From Nemertoderma westbladi (taxonomy: Eukaryota; Xenacoelomorpha; Nemertodermatida; Nemertodermatidae), in assembly GCA_032718475.1 (NCBI GenBank), contig JAUCBJ010003607.1:1-48491 (forward strand): DNA of 48,491 nucleotides. The letters run 5' to 3'. Of this stretch, positions 21,305 to 31,344 are shown piece by piece. The notes beneath the pieces are model-generated. The model ran no database searches, had not been told where the DNA came from, and saw only the letters and a list, made by a program, of their open reading frames with translations. Within the stretch, counting starts at the first letter, position 1, and each line of letters begins with the position of its first letter. The position numbers and the translations under genes were made by a program.

Positions 21305-22735
21305 GCCGCAATAATTAACTTGAATCCGCGTTTTACACCTCTTCCCAGATCCCGGATCCAATTAAACTTAGTAATTAACTTCAATCCGCGTTTTACACCC
21401 CTTCCCGGATCCAATAAAACTTAGTAATTAACTTGAATCCGCGTTTTACACCCCTTCCCGGATCCAGTAACACTTTGTAATTAACTTGAATCCGCGTTTT
21501 ACACCCCTTCCCGGATCCAGTAACACTTTGTAATTAACTTGAATCCGCATTTTACACCCCTTCCCGGATCCAATGAAACTTAGTAATTAACGTAAATCCG
21601 TGTTTTACACTCCATCCCGGATTCACAAAATATATGAATCCGCATTTTACACCCCTTCCCGGATCCAATGAAACTTTGTAATTAACTTGACTCCGCGTTT
21701 TACACCCCTTCCCGGATTCATAAAATATATGAATACGCGTTTACCAGTAACACTTTGTAATTAACATGAATCCGTGTTTTACACCCCTTCCCGGATCCAG
21801 TAACACTTTGTAATTAACATGAATCCGTGTTTTACACCCCTTCCCGGATCCAATAACACTTGGTAATTAAAATGAATCCGCTTTTCACACCCCTTCCCGG
21901 ATCCAGTAACACTTGGTAATTAACATGAATCCGTGTTTTACACCCCTTCCCGGATCCAGTAACACTTTGTAATTAACATGAATCCGTGTTTTACACCCCT
22001 TCCCGGATCCAATAACACTTGGTAATTAAAATGAATCCGCTTTTCACACCCCTTCCCGGATCCAGTAACACTTAGTAATTAACGTAAATCCGTGTTTTAC
22101 ACTCCATACCGGATTCACAAAATATATGAATCCGTGTTTTACACCCCTTCCCGGATCCAGTAACACTTTGTAATTAACATGAATCCGTGTTTTACACCCC
22201 TTCCCGGATCCAATGAAACTTAGTAATCAACTTGTATCCGCGTTTTACACCCCTTCCCGGATCTAGTAACCCTTGGTAATTAAAATGAATCCGCGTTTTA
22301 CACCCCTTCCCGGATCCAGTAACACTTGGTAATTAACATGAATCCGCGTTTTACACCACTTCCCGGATCCAATAAAACTTGGTAATTAACGTAAATCCGT
22401 GTTTTACACTCCATCCCGGGTTCACAAAATATATGAATCCGCTTTTCACACCCCTTCCCGGATCCAGTAACACTTGGTAATTAACATGAATCCGCGTTTT
22501 ACACCACTTCCCGGATCCAATAAAACTTGGTAATTAACGTAAATCCGTGTTTTACACTCCATCCCGGATTCACAAAATATATGAATCCGCGTTTTACACT
22601 GCAATACGGATTGCTTATTTCAGAATCCGCATATTACACTCAGTTACGGATTGTATATAAATCCGGATCCGCCTTTTACACTCGCAAATCCGGGTCCTGG
22701 ATCCGGATCCGCGTTTTACACCTACCCCAAATGAA
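21305..22735 (+). repeat. 53-bp minisatellite array, right block
   Basis: Roughly 24 copies of a 53-bp unit built on AATCCGCGTTTTACACC, CCTTCCCGGATCC and GTAATTAAC. Variant units shortened to CACAAAATATATG recur, giving a higher-order pattern. The outermost copies (22590-22735) are degenerate. The array contains many GGATCC palindromes. Confidence 0.9.
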
Positions 22736-22846
22736 GTAGATTGAGATTTGCTGTAACTGTTTTAATTTTGCATTATTGTGTTTAATGTAACCAAGTAACA
22801 ATCAGCTATGATGTGTAATAATAAATAGTGATTCTTGCCTACTTAC

Positions 22847-23323
22847 TAGGGATGTGGCGAATGTCCGCATCCGCATCCGCATCCGCGGATATCCGCATGA
22901 TTTTTCGCATCGGCATTCGCATCCGCATCCGCACCCATGGCATGCGGTTGTGACATGCGGATGTTACATGCACTATTCAAGCATCCTGTCTGAAGGACCA
23001 GCAACCACTCAATTAAATTTTCAATAATAATTATTTTTTCCCATATGAAATTTTTTTTATTTTATCTTAAAATTATCAAAGTATAAAATATCAAAATTAT
23101 TTCTTACAACTTGTTTCTTAATATAATTATATATGAATGAATTATTTCTTAATAATATTAAAATGCTGGTATAACCTTGATGTAAAAGGGAGGCCAGGCA
23201 AAAATATATATGTTTTAATAGACATCCGCGTCCGCGTCCGCATCCGCATCCGTGCGGATGTCACCTCAGACATCCGCATCTGCATCCGCGGATGTTAAAA
23301 ATATGACATTCGCAACATCCCTA
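22847..23323. mobile_element. Non-autonomous hAT-like element (477 bp)
   Basis: Ends TAGGGATGTGGCGAATGTC and its inverse (GACATTCGCAACATCCCTA), flanked by an exact 8-bp duplication CTACTTAC (22839-22846 and 23324-23331). Subterminal regions are CATCCG repeats; the middle is AT-rich without an ORF. An 8-bp duplication and a TAGGG-type terminus fit the hAT superfamily. Confidence 0.85.
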
Positions 23324-23331
23324 CTACTTAC

Positions 23332-24280
23332 ATCAAGTAAACAAATAAAACACCAAAGAAAATAACAATATACTGAGTTCTAAAAACATTGTTACAAAAA
23401 CTGCGATATAAATACCTACAAAAAATTATGAAAATAATCACACAAAATATTGCAAATACAACCAATTGGAACATTTGCAACTTAAATGGAAACAATAAAG
23501 TGACATGAACAGGGTTGCATGCTACACGTAGAGCCCCCCCCCCCCCCCCCACACTATATCATGCTCTACATCAATATAGTTACCAATTTAGATAGGGTCG
23601 CTACTTTATTGTTACATCTGGGATGGTACAACAATATAGCTGCATATAGGAATACTAGAATGGCCATTGAGACATATTTATTTTTCATTTCAAAGGTTAA
23701 ACCGGTCTCGCCGGCACTGTGTTTTAATCAAGATAAGATAGTAAAACACTAAAATAAAGAACTGGGGTGAGCAGTTTGATGCCATCAATATCGCGGGGAA
23801 ATCTGATGGCAATCACTGAATCTCCTAACAGGCGGTATTTAAGGCAGGACAACCAACCAGATGACCAGCTAAGATATTCCGCACTTCTCTCCTAGTAGGT
23901 GTACTTACTCCCATGTAGAAGAGTCAACTCTCCTAGAATAAACTATAAAGTCATTGTGAATATATTATTTCAATATTAATAAAAAGACGAATACAATAAA
24001 ATATCACCTACAACTGCAACGCAAACTATATAATGACTGACTAACACAAATCTATATTACTTGTATTGCCTTTGTTTCGTCGATTACTTATTGTGGGCTC
24101 GTGAGCGCACAGATTGGCGCATAAAATTGCAATGTTGACACCTCAAAATAATGAGAGTTAAAAGACAACCAAACCACTAAATATCAAAGTAAAATAAACT
24201 TAACATCAAAAACAAAGCCAAAGCTAAATCAAAATTAAGAAATTAAAAAAAACAATACGATTCAAATATAATTAAACTTA
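23332..24280. other. Intergenic region downstream of GIT
   Basis: Contains a C22 run (about 23529-23550). The stretch 23815-23945 has a TATTTAAG box and, downstream, AATAAA, an arrangement like a solo LTR, but I could not define LTR ends or a target duplication. No ORF with a recognisable family. Confidence 0.35.
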
Positions 24281-24282
24281 GT

Positions 24283-24288
24283 TTTATT
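24283..24288 (-). terminator. GIT: Polyadenylation signal of GIT
   Basis: TTTATT on the plus strand reads AATAAA on the minus strand, about 100 bases past the GIT stop codon. Confidence 0.5.
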
Positions 24289-24383
24289 AAAATGTTCTCA
24301 AGTTTAGATAAAACGAAGGTACTACTAAGATTTTATAATAAAATGTATTGCGTTTATACGCGGTAGTACAGGAAACAGCGATG

Positions 24384-27086
24384 TCATTGGTAGAGAACAA
24401 CCAACTGTTTGGCCGACTTGGCGATATCGTAAGCGGACTGTATCACTTGTTGGGATATGGAGCCCGAATCCACATCCTCCTCGTCGCCCGTGGCCACCGC
24501 CTGGCAGTCCCGTTGCAAGGCAGACAGACTGGACCGCATTAGATGGAGTACCTTCCGAGTGCTTTCGGACCGCGGTCGCTCCGGAAACAAACTAATCATA
24601 TCCTGTACGGAGGCGGCGATCCGAGTTGCGCACGGGATGAACCGCTCGCAGCGGCCCTGCTGCGCCAAACGCAGCAGCTCCTGGATGTTCTTCGTTATTC
24701 GTTCGGTTTTCGGTATCATTTCGTCGAGGCCCGGCTTGTCTTCAAGAAGCGAAGGTCGCAGTCGGATTGCGCTGGTCAAGGAGGCGGAGCGCAGGGCGCG
24801 GGTCTCCACCGGGGGTATTGTGGTCAGTGTTGCTTGGTTACCAGATAGATTCGCTTGGTTACCAGATAGATTCGCTTGGTTACCAGATAGATTCGCTTGG
24901 TTACCAGATTCTAACCCGTTGTTGATAACAGTGGGATCCAATCGACTGCTGGTTCGTTTAGGGGAAACGCACCCTTCCCCACGCGGGATCCCCCCATCCC
25001 CACGCGGGATTCCCCCATCCCCTCTCGGGATTCCCCCATCCCCTCTCAGGATGCCCCCATCCCCACGTGGGATCCCCCCATCCCCACGTGGGATCCCCCC
25101 ATCCCCACGTGGGATCCCACCATCCCCACGTGGGATCCCCCCATCCCTCTCCTCCTCACACCGTTCTAACAACCGCCGGTTCCTCTCCCCCGATCCCTCC
25201 CGCGAGCTGTACCGTCTGTGGACCGCTCCGTCGGACTGCGTGGCCGACGGCGTTGACGGCAGGGTGGAGGCGCCGTCCACAGCGGCCTGGAGGATGCGGG
25301 AGGCCGCGTTGCTGATCCGCGGGATATCGTAGTCAACGTCCACTGAGGAGTGGCGGTAAACGGTAGGAGGTGTAGCACGCGAGGGGCCCTTGTATGCGGG
25401 CGAACCGGGGTACACAGTCGGCTGACGTTTCGGAATCGGCGGTGAACCATAGTTGTGGCTGAGGGGAGCCACAGACGCCACCGGCGCCTCGCTGCCACCC
25501 AATGGGGAATCGCGCCGTTGATGCACCCATGTGGCGTTGTGGCTGTAGGTTAGCGGCGCTGCGTAGGAAGAGCGCGTTGGGGAGATAGGGGATGTCGTCG
25601 ATTGAAGATCGTCTGAAGGATCGCGTCTGTGAGGGAGTGTCTGCGATTGCCTGTCCGAATGTCCGGCTTGTCCGGTTTGTGTGTAGGAGTTTCTCGGGTG
25701 TCCGGGTTGCGTCGAGTGTCCCGGCGCGGCTGCGGACAGCGGGGACAATAGGGCGGCTGTGGATGGGACGGCGCCGGCGCGAGGCAGCGTGTGGTACTGG
25801 TTGAGGAACGGCGGATCGGTCATCGGGGCGGTGGCGGGATGAACGGTCACCGGGTAACCGTAGAAACCCCAGCCGCCGGCGGCCGGTGTGGCGCCGTTGA
25901 TTGCGCCACCCACGGAAGGCGTCAGCGGATAGAATGGCGACTCTACAACAGAGTAAGGACGGGCCGTGGCCAAGGGAACTAGAACCTGTGTGTCGGGACA
26001 CCGAGGCGGTGTTAGTAGATGGTGCAGGTCCGCGTACTGCTTTATCTGGAGGTGCAACCTCGCGTTATCCGCCATTAGTTTCTCTACGACATTCCGCATC
26101 ACCTCCAACTCTTTACTGAGTTTCTCTTTGTCCATCTCGGCGAGCTGGTTATCTAAAGTGGCGCGAGCGGCAGCCGCTTCCACGGCGCGATCCAGACTCA
26201 CCTTCAGTTCCGCGCACTCCGAACGGGAGTCCGCAAGGGCGCGGTTCAGCTCGGCACATTCGGATCGGGCTTCCGCGAGCTCGTGGCCGTCGGACGGTTG
26301 TCCGTCCGTTGGTAATGTCGGTGTCGGCGCCGGGCGCCGCACAGGGGCAACGGCCGATGCTGGTTTATCAACGGCGACGGAGACAACGAGTGGTGGACGG
26401 TCGGGTTCGACGGAAGGAGTTGTCGAGGTTCTCCCGATAAACTCCTCGATTGTGTCGACAAACACGTCTCCCTCGCTACTTACGGTACCCCGGGTGCTTA
26501 CTCTTTCCTCCTCTGGTGTCGGTACCAATGGGGATGTCGCAATCGAACCACCAATCTCTTGTATCCCGCTGCCTTCATCCCGTATCTCGAGCCCTTCCCC
26601 TGTTGCACCGGGACTTTCCACTGTTGTAACGGGACTTTCCTCTGTTGTACCGGGACTTTCCCCTGTTGTCCCGGGAACTTCCACCTGTACTCCACAAGCT
26701 TCCCCCTCCACCTCACCTCCCTTCCCATCCCCGATATTATCCCCCTGCCTCCCGTCTACCGCCGCCCTCACCTCGCAATCTGATGCAACCTCGTCGTATA
26801 CCGGTTCCGTGTCGCTCACGCATCGCGTTAGATTGCCGCCGCTGATGGAGGCCGTCAAACGGACGGAGGCGCTGTGGACCGGCGGCGATATTCCCGCGCG
26901 GTGCTGAGCCTCTATGAGGATGTCGACGATGAGAGAGGCGAACTCTTTGGCGTTGAACCTGGCGAGTTTCTGTCGTCCTTGGTTACGAGTTGACGAGAAC
27001 TCGGGATTGATTGGCAGATGGGCGCAGGTGTTAGTCTGGGATACCAGGGAACTGTGATTCTGAGTTGCCAGCCAAATTGTTTCCAC
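24384..27086 (-). CDS. GIT: GIT ArfGAP scaffold, 3' coding exon
   Basis: Encodes the C-terminal 900 residues of a GIT1/GIT2-family protein, a scaffold at focal adhesions and synapses that binds PIX Rho-GEFs and paxillin. It starts VETIWLATQNHS, continues into RNQGRQKLARFNAKEF (Spa-homology region, PIX/FAK-binding in known GITs) and has YDEVASD, a second Spa-type motif. Near residues 285-385 a heptad-rich coiled coil follows, used for dimerisation in the family. The last ~120 residues (TKNIQELLRLAQQGR to AYDIAKSAKQLV) are the four-helix paxillin-binding domain. Between these lies ~400 residues of Pro/Ser-rich, CpG-rich sequence absent from vertebrate GITs, including eight GDGGIPR repeats and four SGNQANL repeats. 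The acceptor is TTTGTGCAG just before 27086, preceded by a T-rich tract, which excludes the apparent upstream ATG at 27137. It ends in TGA at 24384. Confidence 0.9.
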   Translation of the reverse strand: METIWLATQNHSSLVSQTNTCAHLPINPEFSSTRNQGRQKLARFNAKEFASLIVDILIEAQHRAGISPPVHSASVRLTASISGGNLTRCVSDTEPVYDEVASDCEVRAAVDGRQGDNIGDGKGGEVEGEACGVQVEVPGTTGESPGTTEESPVTTVESPGATGEGLEIRDEGSGIQEIGGSIATSPLVPTPEEERVSTRGTVSSEGDVFVDTIEEFIGRTSTTPSVEPDRPPLVVSVAVDKPASAVAPVRRPAPTPTLPTDGQPSDGHELAEARSECAELNRALADSRSECAELKVSLDRAVEAAAARATLDNQLAEMDKEKLSKELEVMRNVVEKLMADNARLHLQIKQYADLHHLLTPPRCPDTQVLVPLATARPYSVVESPFYPLTPSVGGAINGATPAAGGWGFYGYPVTVHPATAPMTDPPFLNQYHTLPRAGAVPSTAALLSPLSAAAPGHSTQPGHPRNSYTQTGQAGHSDRQSQTLPHRRDPSDDLQSTTSPISPTRSSYAAPLTYSHNATWVHQRRDSPLGGSEAPVASVAPLSHNYGSPPIPKRQPTVYPGSPAYKGPSRATPPTVYRHSSVDVDYDIPRISNAASRILQAAVDGASTLPSTPSATQSDGAVHRRYSSREGSGERNRRLLERCEEERDGGIPRGDGGIPRGDGGIPRGDGGIPRGDGGILRGDGGIPRGDGGIPRGDGGIPRGEGCVSPKRTSSRLDPTVINNGLESGNQANLSGNQANLSGNQANLSGNQATLTTIPPVETRALRSASLTSAIRLRPSLLEDKPGLDEMIPKTERITKNIQELLRLAQQGRCERFIPCATRIAASVQDMISLFPERPRSESTRKVLHLMRSSLSALQRDCQAVATGDEEDVDSGSISQQVIQSAYDIAKSAKQLVVLYQ
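24842..25150 (-). repeat. GIT: In-frame coding minisatellites in GIT
   Basis: Two tandem arrays lie inside the coding exon: a 21-bp unit encoding SGNQANL (four copies, about 24842-24910) and a 21-bp unit encoding GDGGIPR (eight copies, about 24968-25150). All copies keep frame. Plus-strand frames across this region are shadows. Confidence 0.85.
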
Positions 27087-27693
27087 CTGCACAAACGAAA
27101 CCGCGCAAAAAAATAAATTGAATTTTTTTTCATACAATATTGAATCACTTTTTCACTAACTTTAATGATTTTTACTAAATTATCAACACTAACATTAGTA
27201 TTAAAGTAGGCTATAATAGGTTATATTTATGTCACTCTGATTATTTCGATATCAAATTTGTTCACCCAGGATGGTACCTTCCAAATGATGTAAACACCCC
27301 ATTTTCAGTGAAATTTGCCTTAATTTTGAAAATAAGTTTTATAGGCAGCAGTTTTCATACGACCTCGCCTAAAAATCGTTTTACGGACTCTAATGAGTTT
27401 CAATGGGAAGCAACTTTAATGGATGGGGCATTTATCTTAGTCGTCTGAGACCGATATTAGGCTCATTTGAATCGCAATGGTCGATATAGTGGGGGTAGAT
27501 GTGGGCTTTGTAATCTATTTCCAAATATTTTAAAAACTGGTGCTAGTTGTTATATTATTGGAAAGCCGGATAAGCCGGATAACTGTAAGCAGGTAAGAGA
27601 TTTAAGCTGGAAGCGGAAGGCTTCATCCCATGTGACTTTATGAACTTTCAGACATCATAGAAGGCTGATTATATATAGGCCTAGGCTAGGCTC

Positions 27694-27742
27694 ATTCAAA
27701 CAAGTATTTTACGGTATTTTGATCACTTACCAAATATTTTGG
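27694..27742. repeat. 49-bp direct repeat, left copy
   Basis: Begins ATTCAAACAAGTATTTTACG and ends CAAATATTTTGG. It recurs at 29089-29137 with one mismatch, exactly flanking the retrotransposon, so it reads as an unusually long target-site duplication. Confidence 0.85.
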
Positions 27743-29088
27743 GACATTGGCTTCATCCGAGGAAAATCCATTATGGCTGCAATTAAACAACCGCCATATC
27801 TACGCCGTATTTGTGGATTTTATTAAGGCCTTCGACTCGATTAGCAGAGCTATTCTTCTATATAAACTATACAACGCCGGCATAAAGGGGAAACTATATG
27901 ATACTATCAAAGCCCTAACCTCAAACTCAGTCCGAATTTATGACGGCTTAACCATGTCGAACATTATTAAACAACTACGTGGAGTTTTACAGGGGGATTG
28001 CCTTATCTCCTACGTGCTTTATCCTATATATTGCCGACTTAGCCAATGCAATTCGCAGGGCGGTATCGTTAATTAAATTTATATTCTACGCGGACGACCT
28101 TGTCTTCTATTCGGAAAACCGTGATGATATCCAGACAGCCCTCAATGCGCTACACAGCTGGTGTACCGTCAACGGAATGGTTGTCAACCTTGTTAAGACT
28201 AAAGTTGTAAAATTTAGGAAAGGTGGCCGGCTCGCCCAGAATGATAATTTCACATACAACGGCAATCCAGTAATAATCTCTAGCGAATACGAATACCTCG
28301 GAATCACTTTACAACCATCTCTCAGCTTCACTGTACATGTAAACTCTAAACTCAAATCAGCTTACAGCATCATCGGATCCATCAACCACCTCCCACTTTT
28401 ATCCGTCGAAACTGGAATGCAAATATTTAATATGAAAATTGCTCCAATTGCTACTTATGCCATTGAACAGATCGGCCCATTCCTCAAACTGATACATCTA
28501 AAAAACCTCGATAAAATAAAGAACGCGCACGTCAAACGCATGTTAGGACTACATACCTCAGCCTCCTCCACTCTTGCACTACATCTAATCGAAACGGATA
28601 CATTCATCAATGACATAATTTCAAAATCTCCAACCGTATTCAATACCGACGTTTTAATTGCCTATCAGAACTTCCGTGATGAACGCGAAACAAACTATAC
28701 AGAGGAAAGATACTCCCTTGGTCCCGCGTTCGCCAACCGCACCTGGAGACGTCCAGGGCAGCGAAACCGGCACATACTAACCCGGTGCACCTCCCACGGG
28801 TTCCACCACAAACTCTGCAGTAACTCTCAACCGTTTCACGAACTTGCTGCTAGTTGTGAGTGTAGATTCTGTGGCGACTCCTGCGAAAACCGCTACCACG
28901 CTCTCGTGTGCCCACAGAGCCCCACACTACCGGTCCTTGCGACTCTGTAACCCCACCCCCCCCCCCCCCCCCCCCCGCCTACCCACGGCACACGTAAATA
29001 GTTTTTATATATATTTTAATTAATTTTTATGATGAGTTAAATTTTACATTTTACCATTTGCCCCGATTGGGGGCGTATCTATAATTAT
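27743..29088 (+). mobile_element. 5'-truncated non-LTR retrotransposon in the GIT intron
   Basis: A 1346-bp insertion, antisense to GIT. Its RT fragment has motifs VDFIKAFDS, GVLQGDCL and FYADDLVFY. A one-base change near 28000 splits the RT into two frames (27747-28076 and 27979-28950). After RT comes a C-terminal region with a CRFCGDSCENRYHALVC zinc knuckle (C-x2-C-x7-H-x4-C). A C-run follows the stop. The clade is not assigned. Confidence 0.85.
27747..28950 (+). pseudogene. Reverse transcriptase remnant with C-terminal CCHC knuckle
   Basis: It starts inside the RT palm just before the first catalytic Asp (AVFVDFIKAFDS), so the endonuclease and N-terminal RT are absent. The YADD active site is intact, but the frameshift near 28000, between GDC and LSPT, prevents a single product. 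The downstream frame stays open for about 320 codons, which suggests a fairly recent insertion. Confidence 0.85.
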
Positions 29089-29137
29089 ATTCAAACAAGT
29101 ATTTTACGGTATTCTGATCACTTACCAAATATTTTGG
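29089..29137. repeat. 49-bp direct repeat, right copy
   Basis: Partner of 27694-27742; 48 of 49 bases match (T to C at one site). Confidence 0.85.
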
Positions 29138-29283
29138 AAACTACATGAATTCATAATTTACTTTCAGTTTCAATTCACTTCAGTTCAATAACACATTCTG
29201 ACATAACATTTCCATAAAAATATAACTGCATGTAGTTTCTTTAAAATTGGGAATGTGGTCAAAATACCACCAGCTACACCCAC

Positions 29284-29316
<33 letters not shown>

Positions 29317-29639
29317 GGTGTGCTGAAACAAGGCTTCTATTTCAGTTTTCCCAAACTTTTTGAAAAAATTCACTGACTGAAGTTTATACCTTTAATTTCT
29401 ATCTTAATTATATTTCTTACTTCTTGAAAAAAAAAATAATCTTCTTTATATTTATATTTAGTGATTTGAGGAAATGTAATATAATTTTTTTTACACATTC
29501 ACGCTTATACAACATGTCCGGCATATATATATATCACATTCCCTGACTTTTCCCTTATTTGTCCAATTTTTACTAGAATTCCCCTGACATTTCAAGAAAA
29601 AATTAAGTTTCCTGACTATCTCAGGTTTTCCAGTTGAGT

Positions 29640-29697
29640 GGCAACCATGCGGAAGGCTCCCATTTCTAAAGTCCGAGTTCGCTCGACCTAGTAGGGC
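29640..29697 (+). mobile_element. 3'-end fragment of the (TAG)-tailed retrotransposon family
   Basis: Shares GTCCGAGTTCGCTCGACCTAG and flanking sequence with the 3' ends at 2150 and 47840. Only ~57 bp is present, an extreme 5' truncation within the GIT intron. Confidence 0.7.
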
Positions 29698-29856
29698 CCC
29701 TACATTATATACGTATATATTTACCAATATATATAAATATTTAAATATTTTTATATATTTTGATTTAATTCACATACCGGTATATATTTTAATTGAATCA
29801 TTACATATATATATATTAATAATATCGAGTATATATTTATTGAATAGTAACTAACC

Positions 29857-30744
29857 CTCCCGTCTATCTAGTTCGTCATAAACATCCATACAAAGAGACT
29901 CAAACAGAGAAATAGAAAGCCGTTGGAGTTTGGCGCGAGCGAGTTGCCCAGTTTCTGTGCAGTCGATGGCTGCCGGCCGGGGGCTGATGTAATGCTCAGC
30001 CTTACCGTGGTCCGGCCAACGGCCACAGATGTAGTAGGAGAGTCTGTCCGGCAACTCGTACTGCAGTTCTACCAAACGGTTGGCGAGTTGCGTGTGTCCG
30101 GCCTGTCGCGCGTACTCTTCGGGGGTTATCCCGTTCACGTCGAGACAGCTCGGGTTGGCGCCGTACACGCACAGCAGTTCGGCCTGCGCCATCTGTCCGG
30201 CCTTGGCGGCGACGTGCAGCGGGAAGTTTCCCCTTTGCGGGACGTAACAATCGGGCTGCGCGCCGGCGGCTAGCAGCGCGAGCGTGCGATCGACGTGCGA
30301 CGAACCCACCGTGTTGTACAGCTGTCTCGAGCCATCCTGGGAAGAGCCGCTAATCGACTCATCCCGCCCCAAGGAAAGAGTTCGGCTCCTCAGTGTCAAA
30401 TCAACGTATTTTGTCTTGATATATTCGTGTTTATTCTTTCTCAACGAATCCACTGGTTTCTTTATTCGAGAGTTGCGCCCATCGCTTGTCATCGCGTGAT
30501 CCCATATCGAATTGGCGCTGCTACTAACCAGCGCATTGAGTAGATTACTAAGCGACGCTGGCCAATACGAGTGATGCAATGATTTAATTTGGGATATGTG
30601 ACGGCCAAAGCTACGGTGTATACTGCAACACTCGTCGCATAGAACAACCCCGCGGTTTACGGAGGCCCAGGCAGGATGTGAAGCGTTACAATCGCCACAT
30701 AACGCCTTAAGAATAGACGGAGATAACAGAAATGACTGTCCCAT
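29857..30744 (-). CDS. GIT: GIT ArfGAP scaffold, 5' coding exon (ArfGAP and ankyrin repeats)
   Basis: Encodes 296 residues. The ArfGAP zinc finger has Cys16, Cys19, Cys36 and Cys39, and the catalytic arginine finger is Arg44 in CCSIHRSFGRH; this domain speeds GTP hydrolysis on Arf GTPases, Arf6 in known GITs. Ankyrin repeats span about 150-230 (FPLHVAAKAGQ, NGITPEEYARQAGH). The linker ends VYDELDRRE, which in GIT proteins runs directly into the xWLATQNHS segment found in the other exon, so the two exons are one gene. The ATG at 30744 gives a plausible N terminus; a T/C-rich CTATTCTTAAG just before GCGTTATGTGGC could instead be an acceptor for an upstream first exon. The gene-proximal end is odd: after GAG the sequence is GGTTAGT, so a canonical GT donor leaves one extra G and breaks the frame. 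Confidence 0.9.
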
Positions 30745-31026
30745 ATCGATGTCATATAAAGAATAAATGCATTACCGGTAAGTCAGTAAGTAATAATTAG
30801 CACTAGGCTAAATCAGTACCGGTACCAGTAGGCCTATATCTGTTATCTGTAGGTATATTACTGTATTATCAGATTATTGGCCCTACACAGCTACAGACAG
30901 CAACAGCCCTAGGCATAACAGCATAAATAATATTAAAACTGGTAGGCCCTGCGCCTGCCCTACCCAATGGAAATAAATAGGCCTATATAGCCTCGTGCGC
31001 TAAATAGGCTACTGAATTACGCTGAA
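30745..31026. other. Region upstream of GIT
   Basis: Likely contains the GIT 5' UTR/promoter on the minus strand, but I see no TATA box or defined element. It is dense in TAGGCCTA and CCGGTAC palindromes. Confidence 0.3.
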
Positions 31027-31044
31027 TTCCTTACATTTTTAGGG

Positions 31045-31344
31045 TTGACGACTTTAACCCAACACGATGCCCCCACAATTGCTGATGAATTCAACAAATA
31101 CTACACAACCATTGCCAAGGAGCTAGTAGCAAGTAGACCAGCTACCCCCAGCAGACAAAACCTATCGGACGCAAGTAGAACATTTCTACACCCTAAGACA
31201 GTAAGAGGAATCAAAGCCAATGCTTTTTCTCTATCCCCAATAGACCAAGAAACCATAACAGGTATTCTAAACGACTTAGACACATGTAAAAGCTGTGGCC
31301 CGGACAACATACCACCCATTAAGTCAACCATACCACCCGTTTAA
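31045..31344 (+). pseudogene. Pre-RT linker fragment of the retrotransposon
   Basis: ADEFNKYYTTIA and ILNDLDTCKSCGPDNIPP match the region just upstream of the RT fingers in L2/CR1-type ORF2 proteins. The frame ends at the insertion of another retrotransposon's 3' end, and resumes in a different frame after 32070 (GSDFLSVYITKIINLSI). Confidence 0.75.

Larger units (their letters stand above)
27087..29856 (-). other. GIT: GIT intron (about 2.8 kb)
   Basis: It runs from the GGTTAGT next to the end of exon 1 to the TTTGTGCAG acceptor before exon 2. It holds a 5'-truncated retrotransposon with 49-bp flanking repeats, a G-run of about 30 (29287-29317), and a 57-bp 3' end of the (TAG)-tailed retrotransposon family (29640-29697). 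At 27484-27500 it has a GATATAGTGGGGGTAG word also common in the Helitron-like monomers. Confidence 0.75.

Noticed and set aside
21305-22735. Regular repeat array resembling a CRISPR
   Set aside because: The 53-bp units are contiguous satellites without unique spacers, in an animal genome.
23815-24060. Solo LTR
   Set aside because: A TATTTAAG box and AATAAA are suggestive, but no TG...CA ends or target duplication could be found.
24457-26907. Long plus-strand ORFs (up to 313 residues) opposite GIT exon 2
   Set aside because: They are shadows of the GC-rich GIT coding strand. The minus frame has the recognisable GIT domains; the plus frames have only low-complexity sequence.
27087-27148. ATG at 27137 as start of a separate 917-residue protein
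   Set aside because: The first 17 codons are a T-rich tract ending in TGCAG, a splice acceptor. GIT homology starts right after it and continues the protein of the upstream exon.
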